Position numbers and translations under genes: made by a program. From Methylocapsa sp. D3K7 (GTDB taxonomy: Bacteria > Pseudomonadota > Alphaproteobacteria > Rhizobiales > Beijerinckiaceae): a DNA stretch of 64,000 nt. Positions 45,465-53,697 of this stretch are shown one piece after another. The DNA lies in the NCBI RefSeq assembly GCF_029855125.1, contig NZ_CP123229.1, forward strand, positions 2,896,501 to 2,960,500, given 5' to 3'. The notes below the pieces were generated by a model. The model worked only from the letters and a program-made list of their open reading frames with translations, did no database searches and was not told the DNA's origin. The stretch's first letter is position 1. Each line of letters starts with the position of its first letter.

Positions 45465-46001
45465 TTCGGAAGCTCCCAGTCTGGCACGTGAAGCAGTTTC
45501 CTGCCGAGTCGGAACGATCTTAAGCGTCCACCCTTTTCCCAGCATATGGGGCGTCCATCGCACATAAAACCCTCCCCGATCAGCATCATCGCGGCGTTGT
45601 GACGTTCTTGGGTTCACGCCGCCTCAGTTTGTGGTTTAGAGTTCATGCCAAAATTCAGAATGTTCGTCTTGATGCTTGCGGGCGCCATGTTGCGCTGGCT
45701 ATTCATTATTCTGCCCGTCGAGATTTTATCGAAGTTTTGACGAAATACCGAGCGCACCATCACCCGTGCGTGCCCACCATAAAAATCAATGACTTAGTTA
45801 TTAAGTTGTGCCGGGATGCTTCCCAAAAAGCTCGATTGGGAAGCTCTTCACACCGCAATATGCCGCCCGGCCCGTTTAGCGCGTAGCCCAAACGCGTCGA
45901 GTCGGCGCAGCCTATCTAGTATAATCCTTCTTGCCGGCTAATCTGCATAAGGGCGTCTATCGGGCGACATTTGTGGATTGCAGACAGGTGAAGGTGCGAC
46001 C
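45465..46001. other. Intergenic region without a credible gene
   Basis: Between the divergent NDH-2 and 46.0-kb genes. One plus-strand frame (45599-45886) has poor residue use and no ribosome site. No repeat recognised. Confidence 0.4.
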
Positions 46002-46895
46002 GTGGGCATCACCAGTAGGCAATATATTTTTGATAAAAACGGCGCTCTTAAGCGAGTTCCGCGGCGCATCCGAGACGGGCTTACTGTCGGACAAGACGCT
46101 ATTCCAGAGTATGCTGGCACAACTCAGCGGATTGCTACAGTGATCATTGAAAACGATAGAGGAAAACCCGTTCGGATTTTGGACGCTCAAGGAGAAATTT
46201 GGAGTTTCGACAGCGAAGGACGCATCGACGAAAGTCTTCGAAACTCAGTCGGCGACATTTTCAACTTTGCTTTCGACCACAATCCACAAAATTCAAAAGT
46301 TGTCAGCCTCACACCCGAAATCAAGCGCAGGGAGTTTCTTAGCAAAAGCCGCTGGGACATCAAAAAAGAGGAACTAGATCGCATCTCCGCAGACATTTGG
46401 CCGGCATTCAATGGAGCCTCGTCAGACGTTGAGGTGGTTGATGGCAAAACTCCTAAAAAACCGCCTTTGACATGGCAAGCCAAAAATTCCCTCTCGGAGA
46501 TTGCACCTAAAATTAGTTTGATAGCGTGGCAACTCGCCGATCTCAAAGAACCGGCGTTGAAGGGCCTCGCTTTTGAAGCCCGAAGAACGGCCGAATTTGG
46601 AGAAGAGACTGCGTTGTGGATGGGCCTTGCTAACGAATGCGATCGACTGAGGGAAATCAAAGCCCGACATCGAACGGGCAAGGGCACGTGGTATGCGGTC
46701 ATCGAAATATTCTTCGACGAAGGTCCGGCCATGCGTCGAAGCATCGATGTGATTTATGAAAAATGTGATGGCAAGAATGCTGCGATCGAGGCAACCAGAA
46801 AGCTTCTGGTCGAGAATGCGAATAAATTCAACGACCAGATTTCGATAGAGCCGAGCACCTATTGCGAACTGGAATGGGTTCCGCCGAAGGATTGA
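46002..46895 (+). CDS. Hypothetical protein of about 297 residues
   Basis: A soluble, charged protein with a central DIKKEELDRISADIWPAF region and a C-terminal domain (GTWYAVIEIFFDEGPAMRRS). I chose the GTG at 46002, after which the sequence reads as protein (GITSRQYIFDKNGALKRVP); a TTG at 45978 is the alternative. GC content is a little lower than the surroundings. No family recognised. Confidence 0.6.
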   Translation: MGITSRQYIFDKNGALKRVPRRIRDGLTVGQDAIPEYAGTTQRIATVIIENDRGKPVRILDAQGEIWSFDSEGRIDESLRNSVGDIFNFAFDHNPQNSKVVSLTPEIKRREFLSKSRWDIKKEELDRISADIWPAFNGASSDVEVVDGKTPKKPPLTWQAKNSLSEIAPKISLIAWQLADLKEPALKGLAFEARRTAEFGEETALWMGLANECDRLREIKARHRTGKGTWYAVIEIFFDEGPAMRRSIDVIYEKCDGKNAAIEATRKLLVENANKFNDQISIEPSTYCELEWVPPKD

Positions 46896-46944
46896 TTTAC
46901 TAGCGTGGCCGCGTGGACAAGCACCTGGATTTTAAACAGCTCGA

Positions 46945-47634
46945 TCATGTGGCCTCGTTGTCGCTTTGGGGGAGGAACGACAGCAGCAGTGCTTCGACTT
47001 GATGGTCCGGCAGCCCGTCTGAAAATGTCGGCATAGATACGAGGTACTCCGCCTTTATTCTCGCCTCGGCGATTGTCTCGCATGGGTAGGCGCACAATGC
47101 GGTCAACGCTTCATCTTCGGCATTGCTGACTGCATCCCTGACGCGCGATGCGGCGGCAAGTCCAAAGGTCTCCTTCCTTGCCTCTTCGTCCGCAAAGAGC
47201 CGGTCGACTAGCTCCATATTTTCTATTTCCTTGGCGTCGAGTGCCGCGCGGCCTTGTTCGGCAAGCTCGGGAGCAATCCGAGACAGGGGCGTTAGGGCGT
47301 TGCGCTGGTGCTGATAGCTGCCTGCGATGATTTCCTTGGAGCGTTCGAGGCCGTGCTGCATGCCGCAGCCGCAGCCGTCGCTAATCAAGTTCTGGATAAA
47401 GGGCATTTCCTCTGGAGGAAACGCTTCCTTGTACGCCTCTTCCAATTCGCTTTCCCGGCTTATCGCGCGGTCGAACGCGTTGTACGCGGCGCGGTGGGCG
47501 TCTATGAGGCCAAGCAACGGCGGTGCGCTGGCAACACCAGCAAATGCTGGCACACTGACAACAGGGATTGCGGCAAGAGCGCCAATTATGGCGCGGCGGG
47601 AAGGTGTATCGGCTGTCTCTGGTTTCGTGCTCAT
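46945..47634 (-). CDS. Exported Cys-containing hypothetical protein (module 2 cargo)
   Basis: A 229-residue protein with a SRRAIIGALAAIPVVSVPAF leader resembling a Tat or Sec signal. The mature part is helical and acidic, with a CGCGMQHG cluster near residue 90. GAGAGAGGAAC precedes ATG 47634, and the whole leader repeats that of the 104-aa gene in module 1. Function unknown; the Cys cluster could bind metal, which would suit the nearby SmbP genes. Confidence 0.65.
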   Translation of the reverse strand: MSTKPETADTPSRRAIIGALAAIPVVSVPAFAGVASAPPLLGLIDAHRAAYNAFDRAISRESELEEAYKEAFPPEEMPFIQNLISDGCGCGMQHGLERSKEIIAGSYQHQRNALTPLSRIAPELAEQGRAALDAKEIENMELVDRLFADEEARKETFGLAAASRVRDAVSNAEDEALTALCAYPCETIAEARIKAEYLVSMPTFSDGLPDHQVEALLLSFLPQSDNEAT

Positions 47635-47638
47635 TGTA

Positions 47639-47702
47639 TGTTCCTCTCTCTGGTTACGCGGCTCTGCGCGCGTGATAAGATCGTCATCAGCCAAGTCGAA
47701 TG
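47639..47702 (-). repeat. Shared leader/promoter repeat, copy 2
   Basis: Copy of 30991-31052 placed identically before the ATG of a different cargo gene. Confidence 0.85.
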
Positions 47703-47845
47703 CTTTGTTTCCTTTCCATTCGGCTTGGTTAGAGGCGGTCGAGAGCGTCGAGCTCGGCCGTCTCGCTGTAGCCATTGTTGAACATTTCCGGTGTTCCGAT
47801 GGTTAGGGGCTTGCAAGCGGGTTACACGCCTGCAGGCCCCGCTCG

Positions 47846-48055
47846 TTATGCCGCTACCTTGAGCGGGAGAATGAGCCCGACCATGTAGAGGGCCTGCTGC
47901 GGCGTCGCACCGCCGCCCCAGACCGCGTAGACGGTCGGTGCCTGGTCCGCGACATCGGGCCATCGGTCGCCCACCAGCTCGCGAAGTTCCGCGAACCAAT
48001 CCGTGAAAGTCTGCTCCTGCCGTCTCGCGACGTGCTTGGTGAGTGTTCGCGCCAT
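47846..48055 (-). CDS. 69-aa hypothetical protein divergent from XRE-1 of module 2
   Basis: MARTLTKHVARRQEQTFTDW begins a small basic-to-hydrophobic protein (GGGATPQQALYMVGLILPL at the end). AGGAG lies 8 nt upstream of the ATG. Like the unrelated 91-aa protein of module 1, it faces an XRE gene across a short control region, so it is probably regulated by it. Confidence 0.6.
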   Translation of the reverse strand: MARTLTKHVARRQEQTFTDWFAELRELVGDRWPDVADQAPTVYAVWGGGATPQQALYMVGLILPLKVAA

Positions 48056-48075
48056 GCCCTACTCCTATCTAAAAA

Positions 48076-48143
48076 CGACATGATTGTGCTTTTACGAAAG
48101 TGATAAGTCAAGCGTTTTTCGACATAGCTTGCGTTTTTAGTCA
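48076..48143. promoter_or_regulatory. Control region with two direct repeats before XRE-1 of module 2
   Basis: CGACATGATTGTGCTTTTACG and CGACATAGCTTGCGTTTTTA share a CGACAT-N4-TGC-TTTT pattern in the same orientation. This differs from the palindrome of module 1, as expected if the HTH halves recognise different operators. Confidence 0.45.
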
Positions 48144-48163
48144 ATTACGGCTATGAACTGGCC

Positions 48164-48577
48164 ATGATAACTCCTGCTCAATGCCGTGCCGGGCGAGGCC
48201 TAGTCCGCTGGAATCAAGATGATCTCGCCCGCGAGGCGGCCGTTAGCGTCGTGACGGTCCGCAATTTCGAAAATGAAAAGTCAGTGCCGCAGCGCGCGAC
48301 TCTTGAAGTGATGCAGCGCGCCCTCGAAAAGGCTGGCGTCGAGTTCATCGCGGAGAACGGCGGCGGTCCGGGTGTGAGACTTAAAAAGAGGGCAAAGAGC
48401 GTCGAAGAAATCTCAAAGCAAATCGACGTGCTCGAAGAAACAATTTCCTCCATACCAACGCCAACGGCGCCCAGCCCCGAAGCCGCCATGAGCACGATGA
48501 TAAAAGCTGTCGCCGAAGATAAGGTGGCTAAGCTCAAAGCCCGCCGTAAACGGATCAGACACGACCGCTCAAATTAG
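48164..48577 (+). CDS. XRE-family regulator, XRE-1 of module 2
   Basis: A 137-residue regulator. Its HTH half (ITPAQCRAGRGLVRWNQDDL, AVSVVTVRNFENEKSV) is unlike that of the module 1 protein. From FIAENGGGPGVRL to the end the two are nearly identical at protein and DNA level. It stands 84 bp before XRE-2. Confidence 0.87.
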   Translation: MITPAQCRAGRGLVRWNQDDLAREAAVSVVTVRNFENEKSVPQRATLEVMQRALEKAGVEFIAENGGGPGVRLKKRAKSVEEISKQIDVLEETISSIPTPTAPSPEAAMSTMIKAVAEDKVAKLKARRKRIRHDRSN

Positions 48578-48661
48578 CGGCATGCCCCGCATCGCGCGCC
48601 CCGTTGCAGCGTTGGCTCAAAAGATCATTATGGAATGGCTTAAGGAAAAAGGATTTTTGAA

Positions 48662-48961
48662 ATGACGGAAGAAATCTCCGGTCGGCAAATAGCTGCGGCA
48701 CGGGCTCTCCTCGGGTTGTCGCAAGGGGAGCTTGCCAGCAAGGCTAAAATCTCGACTCCAACCTTAATGAGGATGGAAGCAAAATTCGGCGAGCCTGTAG
48801 GGCTATTCAACAACATTGCCGCCGTTTGTGCCGTTCTGGAATTGGCAGGTATCGAATTCTCCAATGGAGACGAGCCGGGCGTAAGATTGAGGAAGACTCT
48901 GAGGGGCGATTCGGCCGCGTCAATTCCGGTGGAGAAGCTGACAAGCGAGAATGATGAATAG
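48662..48961 (+). CDS. XRE-family regulator, XRE-2 of module 2
   Basis: 99 residues: ISGRQIAAARALLGLSQGEL and STPTLMRMEAKFGEPVGLF form the HTH; the end is LELAGIEFSNGDEPGVRLRK. About 90% identical to the 32522 protein. It probably shares a transcript with XRE-1 of this module. Confidence 0.87.
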   Translation: MTEEISGRQIAAARALLGLSQGELASKAKISTPTLMRMEAKFGEPVGLFNNIAAVCAVLELAGIEFSNGDEPGVRLRKTLRGDSAASIPVEKLTSENDE

Positions 48962-49037
48962 CCACGCGATGAGGACCGCCGTAACAATCGCTGCAACTTC
49001 GCAGGTGCGCTCGTAAAGATTGCGGAAGCTGCAAATT

Positions 49038-49354
49038 CATTTTTTTAGAGCGCGGCGATTTTAGCTTCGCTGTGGCGAATGACTGCTGCGAGTTCATTGA
49101 TGAGATAACGCGAGGTGGGGCGCTCAGGCTGTTTGGCATGGAAGCCGCCGCACTTCTGCTGGTCTTAACTTAAAAGCCAGGGCTATCTCTGGCGACAATG
49201 AAGACATCTCGATACTGTGAATTGGAGCCGTAATTTGTTTTCGGACAGCAGCCTCTACCGCCTGCTGGTCACTTCCTTCAGCTACGAATAAGGTAGCGAT
49301 CGGAGGGCAGCCTCTAGATGACGCTGTGACAACGGCGACAATCCATGCATCCAT
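49038..49354 (-). pseudogene. Hypothetical protein, probably frameshifted
   Basis: The frame from 49354 (MDAWIVAVVTASSRGCPPIA ... LAFKLRPAEVRR) stops at 49124, but a second frame continues with a well-formed tail (GFHAKQPERPTSRYLINELA, then VIRHSEAKIAAL) to about 49038. Together they would make a ~105-residue soluble protein broken by one indel. No family recognised. Confidence 0.4.
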
Positions 49355-49537
49355 ATGCAAAGAATATCATTTAATGAGCCAATCCACCAACCGCTTGTCA
49401 ATCCTCCCATATTTCAGACTGCCCGCTCTCGGGCCGCGCGCCGTGTATATTTGGCGGGTAATGCGGCCGCCCTCCGCGCATCTGCAAGCGTACGACTCGG
49501 CAGAAGCTCATCGAGATTGCAGCGGCCGCATCTAATC

Positions 49538-49876
49538 CTACTTGACCTGTTCCAAATGGGTTAGCGCAGCTTCGGCGTGAGTCGTAGCCATCTGGGCATT
49601 GCCCTTTTTGCCCTCGTCGATTGCTTGTTTCAGATGTGTGATGGCTTCTTCGGTGTGGGGATTTGCCTTGGCCTTTTCACCGGCCTCCGCGTGGATGAGC
49701 GCCGCGTCGGCGTGAGTTTCCAGGACATCGGCATGGCCTTGCTTGCCATGGTCAATGGCCTGCTTGGTGTGTGTGATGGCCTCGGCGATGTGATCTTCCT
49801 CAGCCAGCGAAACCTGCGGCATCAGAAAGAGAGCGAGGGCAAAGCCCAACATAGCGACAAAGAATCTACGGGACAT
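49538..49876 (-). CDS. Small metal-binding protein SmbP-like, paralogue 3
   Basis: 112 residues, essentially the same protein as paralogue 2 (one substitution seen, NAQMATTHAE versus NAKMATTHAE). Same signal peptide, His-bearing repeats, ribosome site and upstream 49-aa membrane peptide. The near identity points to recent duplication or gene conversion with the 33.7-34.3 kb copy. Confidence 0.88.
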   Translation of the reverse strand: MSRRFFVAMLGFALALFLMPQVSLAEEDHIAEAITHTKQAIDHGKQGHADVLETHADAALIHAEAGEKAKANPHTEEAITHLKQAIDEGKKGNAQMATTHAEAALTHLEQVK

Positions 49877-50035
49877 CGACGAATCCTCCGGTTGATTTAT
49901 TGCTTCTCGACAGCCTCGCCGTTTTGCGCGGTGAGGCTGATGGTAGCGAACCGCCCCAAACGCCGATGGTTGGCAACATCTGGGACACAAAGCCAATGGT
50001 TCGTCCCGCCCAGGAAACGCGGACGCTCGCTTCCG

Positions 50036-50185
50036 CTAGCGAGGTTTCTGGCTATCGTGCTGTTCCCCTTCGGCCCCGCTGTTTTTCTCCGGCGGTCCGT
50101 ATAAAGGGGGAACGCGGAGACTGAGGAGCAGGAAAAGAAACGCGCCAATGAGGGCGGCAAGCGCTATGATACTTACCATGGACAT
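50036..50185 (-). CDS. 49-aa membrane peptide upstream of SmbP-3
   Basis: MSMVSIIALAALIGAFLFLL then SLRVPPLYGPPEKNSGAEGE; four residue changes from the copy at 34181-34330. Conservation of frame and length supports coding. GGGAGG precedes the ATG. Confidence 0.65.
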   Translation of the reverse strand: MSMVSIIALAALIGAFLFLLLSLRVPPLYGPPEKNSGAEGEQHDSQKPR

Positions 50186-50505
50186 GGAAGACCTCCCTGT
50201 TGTGCTCTAAAGGGGTAAGCGTCTCAGCGTCACAAATGCGCTCTACGGCGCGGTGAAGCCTTAACCCTAAGCGGCGGCGCTTATTGGCAGAGCCTATCGC
50301 CGCCGCGTGCCTGACACCCCGATTAGAAACGTTCCCCCACCCCTAATGTTCCGAGGAGATTGAAGCTAAATAGGTGGCGCACATTTCGAAGCTCGGCCCT
50401 TCCCAATCCTTCGTCTCGACAATAGTCTTGCGTTCAGATACGTCTCTTGGCCCCCGAAGACCCGTTCCGAGTAAAAACTCGGCTATCTGAAGAAGGGACA
50501 AGGGA
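50186..50505. other. Intergenic region, decayed copy of module 1 sequence
   Basis: The first ~130 bp can be aligned with 34331-34490 but with many indels and no shared frame. Nothing else recognised. Confidence 0.4.
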
Positions 50506-50709
50506 ATGCGGACTGAAACTTCTCCCTATGGTGCAACGGAATACAGAGACGTGCTTGCCCGTTTGGCGCTCCAACGTGCTAACATTATGCATCTCGTTGA
50601 CCTGAAACGCGGGGGGTACTCCCCGCGGCGCACAGAAATGCGGATCGGCCGCCTCACCGATCGGCCACAGCCATCGCTTGACACTCTCCCGATTGGGCGC
50701 TCGCCCTAG
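50506..50709 (+). CDS. 67-aa hypothetical protein
   Basis: MRTETSPYGATEYRDVLARL begins a basic protein preceded by AAGGGACAAGGG. Its last four bases overlap the end of the converging GYExG-repeat gene. No family recognised. Confidence 0.45.
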   Translation: MRTETSPYGATEYRDVLARLALQRANIMHLVDLKRGGYSPRRTEMRIGRLTDRPQPSLDTLPIGRSP

Positions 50710-51062
50710 CTCGATTGAGGTTCCTCCGCCGGCGGTTCCGGTTGCGATGGCTGTTCCAGTGGTGGTGGTGGTTCCTGCTGTGTCTTGTCCTCAAAACCTA
50801 TTTGGAAGCCCTCGTCGTAGCCCTTTTTGTAGCCGGCCTCGTACCCTTCAGCATTGCTGCCGACCTCGTAGCCCTCAGCGTGGCCATCTTCGTATCCCGC
50901 CTTTCTGCCGACCTCGTACCCTTCAGCGTGGCCGGCCTCATATCCCGCATTCCGGCCGGCTTCGTGGGCAGCATCGACGTTCACAACTGGCGCCGAAGGC
51001 GGCGGATCAGCAGGCTTCGTGAACCTGGCGATTAGGTCGGCGAAGAACTTTTTGACATCCAT
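50706..51062 (-). CDS. GYExG tandem-repeat protein
   Basis: A 118-residue protein: a short N-terminus (MDVKKFFADLIARFTKPADP), about six units of a four-residue-periodic repeat (GYEAGHAEGYEVGRKAGYED, GYKKGYDEGF) and a Pro/Glu-rich tail. The G-Y-x-x-G periodicity suggests a helical or coiled rod exposing Tyr on one face. No signal peptide. GAGGGC is 5 nt upstream of ATG 51062. No family recognised. Confidence 0.6.
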   Translation of the reverse strand: MDVKKFFADLIARFTKPADPPPSAPVVNVDAAHEAGRNAGYEAGHAEGYEVGRKAGYEDGHAEGYEVGSNAEGYEAGYKKGYDEGFQIGFEDKTQQEPPPPLEQPSQPEPPAEEPQSS

Positions 51063-51253
51063 GGTTGTGCCCTCCAGTTCAGTCCGCAACCCATGAACTC
51101 CAGAATCAGGCCGCGGTCAAAATCGGATAGCCGAACGCTCGCCACCGTCCTCGCCCAATCCACGACATCGACAAAAACCGTGGGCTCGGATACGCTGAAG
51201 GTGCGACGGGACCAAGTTCGGTTCGCTCGCCAAATTGGAAAGGGAGGTAACCC

Positions 51254-51388
51254 ATGCGCAGCTTGTTAGCACTGCTATTTGCGGTTTTTGCTTTGTCGTT
51301 GGGGGCGTGCGGTACGCCCTCGGAAGAATCACCCTCCGACCAAAAGAATTCCGGCAAGTCGTCGGCACCTCTTACGCTCCCGCAATGA
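51254..51388 (+). CDS. 44-aa lipoprotein
   Basis: MRSLLALLFAVFALSLGACG is a complete lipoprotein signal with lipobox SLGAC, followed by a 25-residue Ser/Pro/Lys tail. GGGAGG stands 6 nt upstream. Architecturally it resembles entericidin-type small lipoproteins, but the tail gives no proof. Confidence 0.65.
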   Translation: MRSLLALLFAVFALSLGACGTPSEESPSDQKNSGKSSAPLTLPQ

Positions 51389-51800
51389 GACGAGGGCGAC
51401 CCAAATTAGTGATTGGGTCCTTCGGATTTTGCAAGATGTGAGCCCATCCGGTCCAGACCAAAGATGCTGAAGTTGCAAAGCTTCAGTATCTCGGACCAGG
51501 GCCGGATGAGGCTATGTTGCACTTCAAACTGTGTCGCGCTCCAAACTAAGTTTCGAAGGGGGCAATGCAAAATCGGTTATCCGGCGTGGGTCGGCGACTG
51601 ATCGCTCCTGGCGACAAGACCGCTGTGCCTGCGGCGCTCAAATTCATCGGGAGTTGGATGAAGAGCACACGTGGCACTGACATAATTATTTGTCTCGGTT
51701 TGACGATTTTTGAGCTGATAGCTCGGCGACGAACGTCCTAAGGGCGTTGAATTTAGACATCCTGGCTTTGAGTGCCTCAGGCTATTGAACAGAAAAGCGG
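51389..51800. other. Intergenic region without a credible gene
   Basis: About 410 bp; frames on both strands show poor residue use. Nothing recognised. Confidence 0.4.
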
Positions 51801-53000
51801 ATGACCGTGGGAATGCCAACTCGAGCAATGAGTGAGAGCAACGAGGCAGATCAATTCTATGAGAGCATTCCGATCTTCGACAGATTCGGGAGCCTGATGG
51901 ATCCGGCCCTCTATAAGCCGCTACCGAATAATTGGTCGATCGGCATTGCCGATATAGTACAGTCGACCAAGGCCATTCGCGAGAATCAATACAAGGCCGT
52001 GAACATGGCCGGCGCCGCCGTTATTGCGGCGCTCAAAAATGCGCTGGACGGCAGCGACTTCCCATACGTGTTCGGCGGCGACGGGGCGAGTTTCGCCGTA
52101 CCGCCGCGGGACCTAAAGCTCGCGCGTGACGCCCTTGCGGCCACCACGGCATGGGTGAAGAACGATCTTGACCTCGTCATGAAGGCCGCGCTGGTTCCGG
52201 TCGCGTGTATCCGCGCGCAAGGCGTCGATGTACGTGTGGCTCGTTTCTCGCCATCTCCAAATGTCACCTACGCGATGTTCTCGGGTGGCGGCTTGGAGTG
52301 GGCCGATGGCACTATGCGGCGAGGTGGGTTCGCGGTTGTTCCCGCGCCGCCGGGCATTCGTCCGGATCTCACCGGCCTGTCGTGCCGGTTCGAGGAAATG
52401 CCGGCTGCGCGTGGAGTGGTCCTTTCGCTGCTTATCGTGCCGGCCCGCGGCGCCGACCCCGACGCTTTCCGTGCGGCCATCGATGACATCGTCGCGGTCA
52501 TCGCCAAGAGCCCGGACATGTCCAATCCTGTCTCACTTGCCGGCCTCCGGATGCGTTGGCCGGCGGCTGGTGCTGAACTTGAGGCGCGCGCCGCGCGCAA
52601 CGCTGAAGTGCCGCTGTTCGTGCGGCGGAGCGCTGTCCTTGTGCGGACCTTTATCTATTATTTTATTTTGCGATACGGCATTCGTGTGGGCAGCTTCGTG
52701 CCGATGACTTATCTGCAGCAAGTGGTCGAGAATTCTGATTTCCGTAAATTTGCCGATGGCTTGCGCATGATCCTCGATTGCACGCCCGACCTCGTCGGTG
52801 AAATCGAGAGACGCCTTGTTGCTGCGGCATCGGCTGGAACGGTCCGCTACGGACTGCACCGCCAGGACGCTGCGGTGATGACTTGCTTCACGCCCTCCGC
52901 CACCGACAGCAATCACGTCCACTTTATTGATGGCGCACGCGGAGGCTATTCGTCGGCGGCAACGGCGCTGAAAGAAATGACCGCACTAGATGAGACTTGA
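51801..53000 (+). CDS. DUF3095 family protein (nucleotide cyclase-like)
   Basis: A 399-residue protein with the DUF3095 pattern: FYESIPIFDRFGSLMDPALY, then GIADIVQSTKAIRENQYKAV with a metal-binding Asp and FPYVFGGDGASFAVPP with a second Asp in the GGDGA turn. This resembles the two-metal site of class III nucleotide cyclases, so synthesis of a cyclic nucleotide is conceivable but unproven. The start may be ATG 51801 or 51828. It converges on the truncated cupin gene. Confidence 0.8.
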   Translation: MTVGMPTRAMSESNEADQFYESIPIFDRFGSLMDPALYKPLPNNWSIGIADIVQSTKAIRENQYKAVNMAGAAVIAALKNALDGSDFPYVFGGDGASFAVPPRDLKLARDALAATTAWVKNDLDLVMKAALVPVACIRAQGVDVRVARFSPSPNVTYAMFSGGGLEWADGTMRRGGFAVVPAPPGIRPDLTGLSCRFEEMPAARGVVLSLLIVPARGADPDAFRAAIDDIVAVIAKSPDMSNPVSLAGLRMRWPAAGAELEARAARNAEVPLFVRRSAVLVRTFIYYFILRYGIRVGSFVPMTYLQQVVENSDFRKFADGLRMILDCTPDLVGEIERRLVAAASAGTVRYGLHRQDAAVMTCFTPSATDSNHVHFIDGARGGYSSAATALKEMTALDET

Positions 53001-53013
53001 ACACCTACGCCAA

Positions 53014-53304
53014 TCATGGTGACATCGGCACGATGTTGATCCGACGACGGCTTGTTCGTCCGTCGAGCTTCACGGTCAGTTCGCCCTCAAGCACGGTGAA
53101 ACGCTCGACAAGAGCGGGATGGCGGTGTTCGCCTAGAACTTGCGCCCCGACGAGCGCAGTAAGCCCTGCCGTCGCGCGACCCGCGGGGTTCTGGTGGGGA
53201 AGCTCGATGGTCGTCGCGCGCTCGCGTGTGATGGGGTTTTCCCAGACCTCACCGATTTGGATCGGCGTGCGGTCCGGCGGCTCGTTCGGGTCTGGGTACG
53301 ACAT
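53014..53304 (-). pseudogene. Cupin-domain protein, C-terminally truncated
   Basis: MSYPDPNEPPDRTPIQIGEV leads into half of a cupin barrel (metal motif GEHRHPALVERFTVLEG). After VKLDGRTS the usual second cupin motif is replaced by a short unrelated end, so the barrel would be incomplete. Probably a remnant. Confidence 0.6.
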
Positions 53305-53399
53305 AAACAAATTATTCGCCCACGACCTCATTCACTGTCAATAGATTCCAGTCACGATCATCACTCCCCCCACATCGATCGAATAGCATCACGGACGGC

Positions 53400-53651
53400 G
53401 CGCGAACTCTCGCTGCAATTCCAGAGGCTTGGAAAGGGCTCCGTAATTTGGGGACTCCTGGCCGAGAACAAGAGGTTTGGTTCGTCAACGAATCGGCGTT
53501 CTATAAGCTGGCCTTTCGCTCGAACAAGGCGGCATCTGAGCGGTTCACGAATTGGGTTGCCGGTGACGTGCTTCCACCCAGCACATCGAAGTTGATCCGG
53601 GCTCTTCGCGAATGGGAGGAAAATGGTAAACTCTCGCCGCGAATTCACTAA
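53400..53651 (+). pseudogene. BRO-N phage antirepressor fragment
   Basis: GTPGREQEVWFVNESAFYKL, AFRSNKAASERFTNWVAGDV and LPPST are the centre of a BRO-N domain. The start of the domain and the DNA-binding C-terminus are missing. One of several phage-regulator remnants in this island. Confidence 0.6.
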
Positions 53652-53697
53652 CAGTGCGGCGTTCGACGGGCGGTTGTTCGCTCCGAGCGCTGGCCTG

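Noticed and set aside
45599..45886. 95-aa plus-strand frame
   Set aside because: No ribosome site, poor composition and no domain; treated as intergenic.
53140..53595. 151-aa plus-strand frame over the cupin and BRO-N remnants
   Set aside because: It mixes antisense cupin sequence with an out-of-frame reading of the BRO-N fragment.
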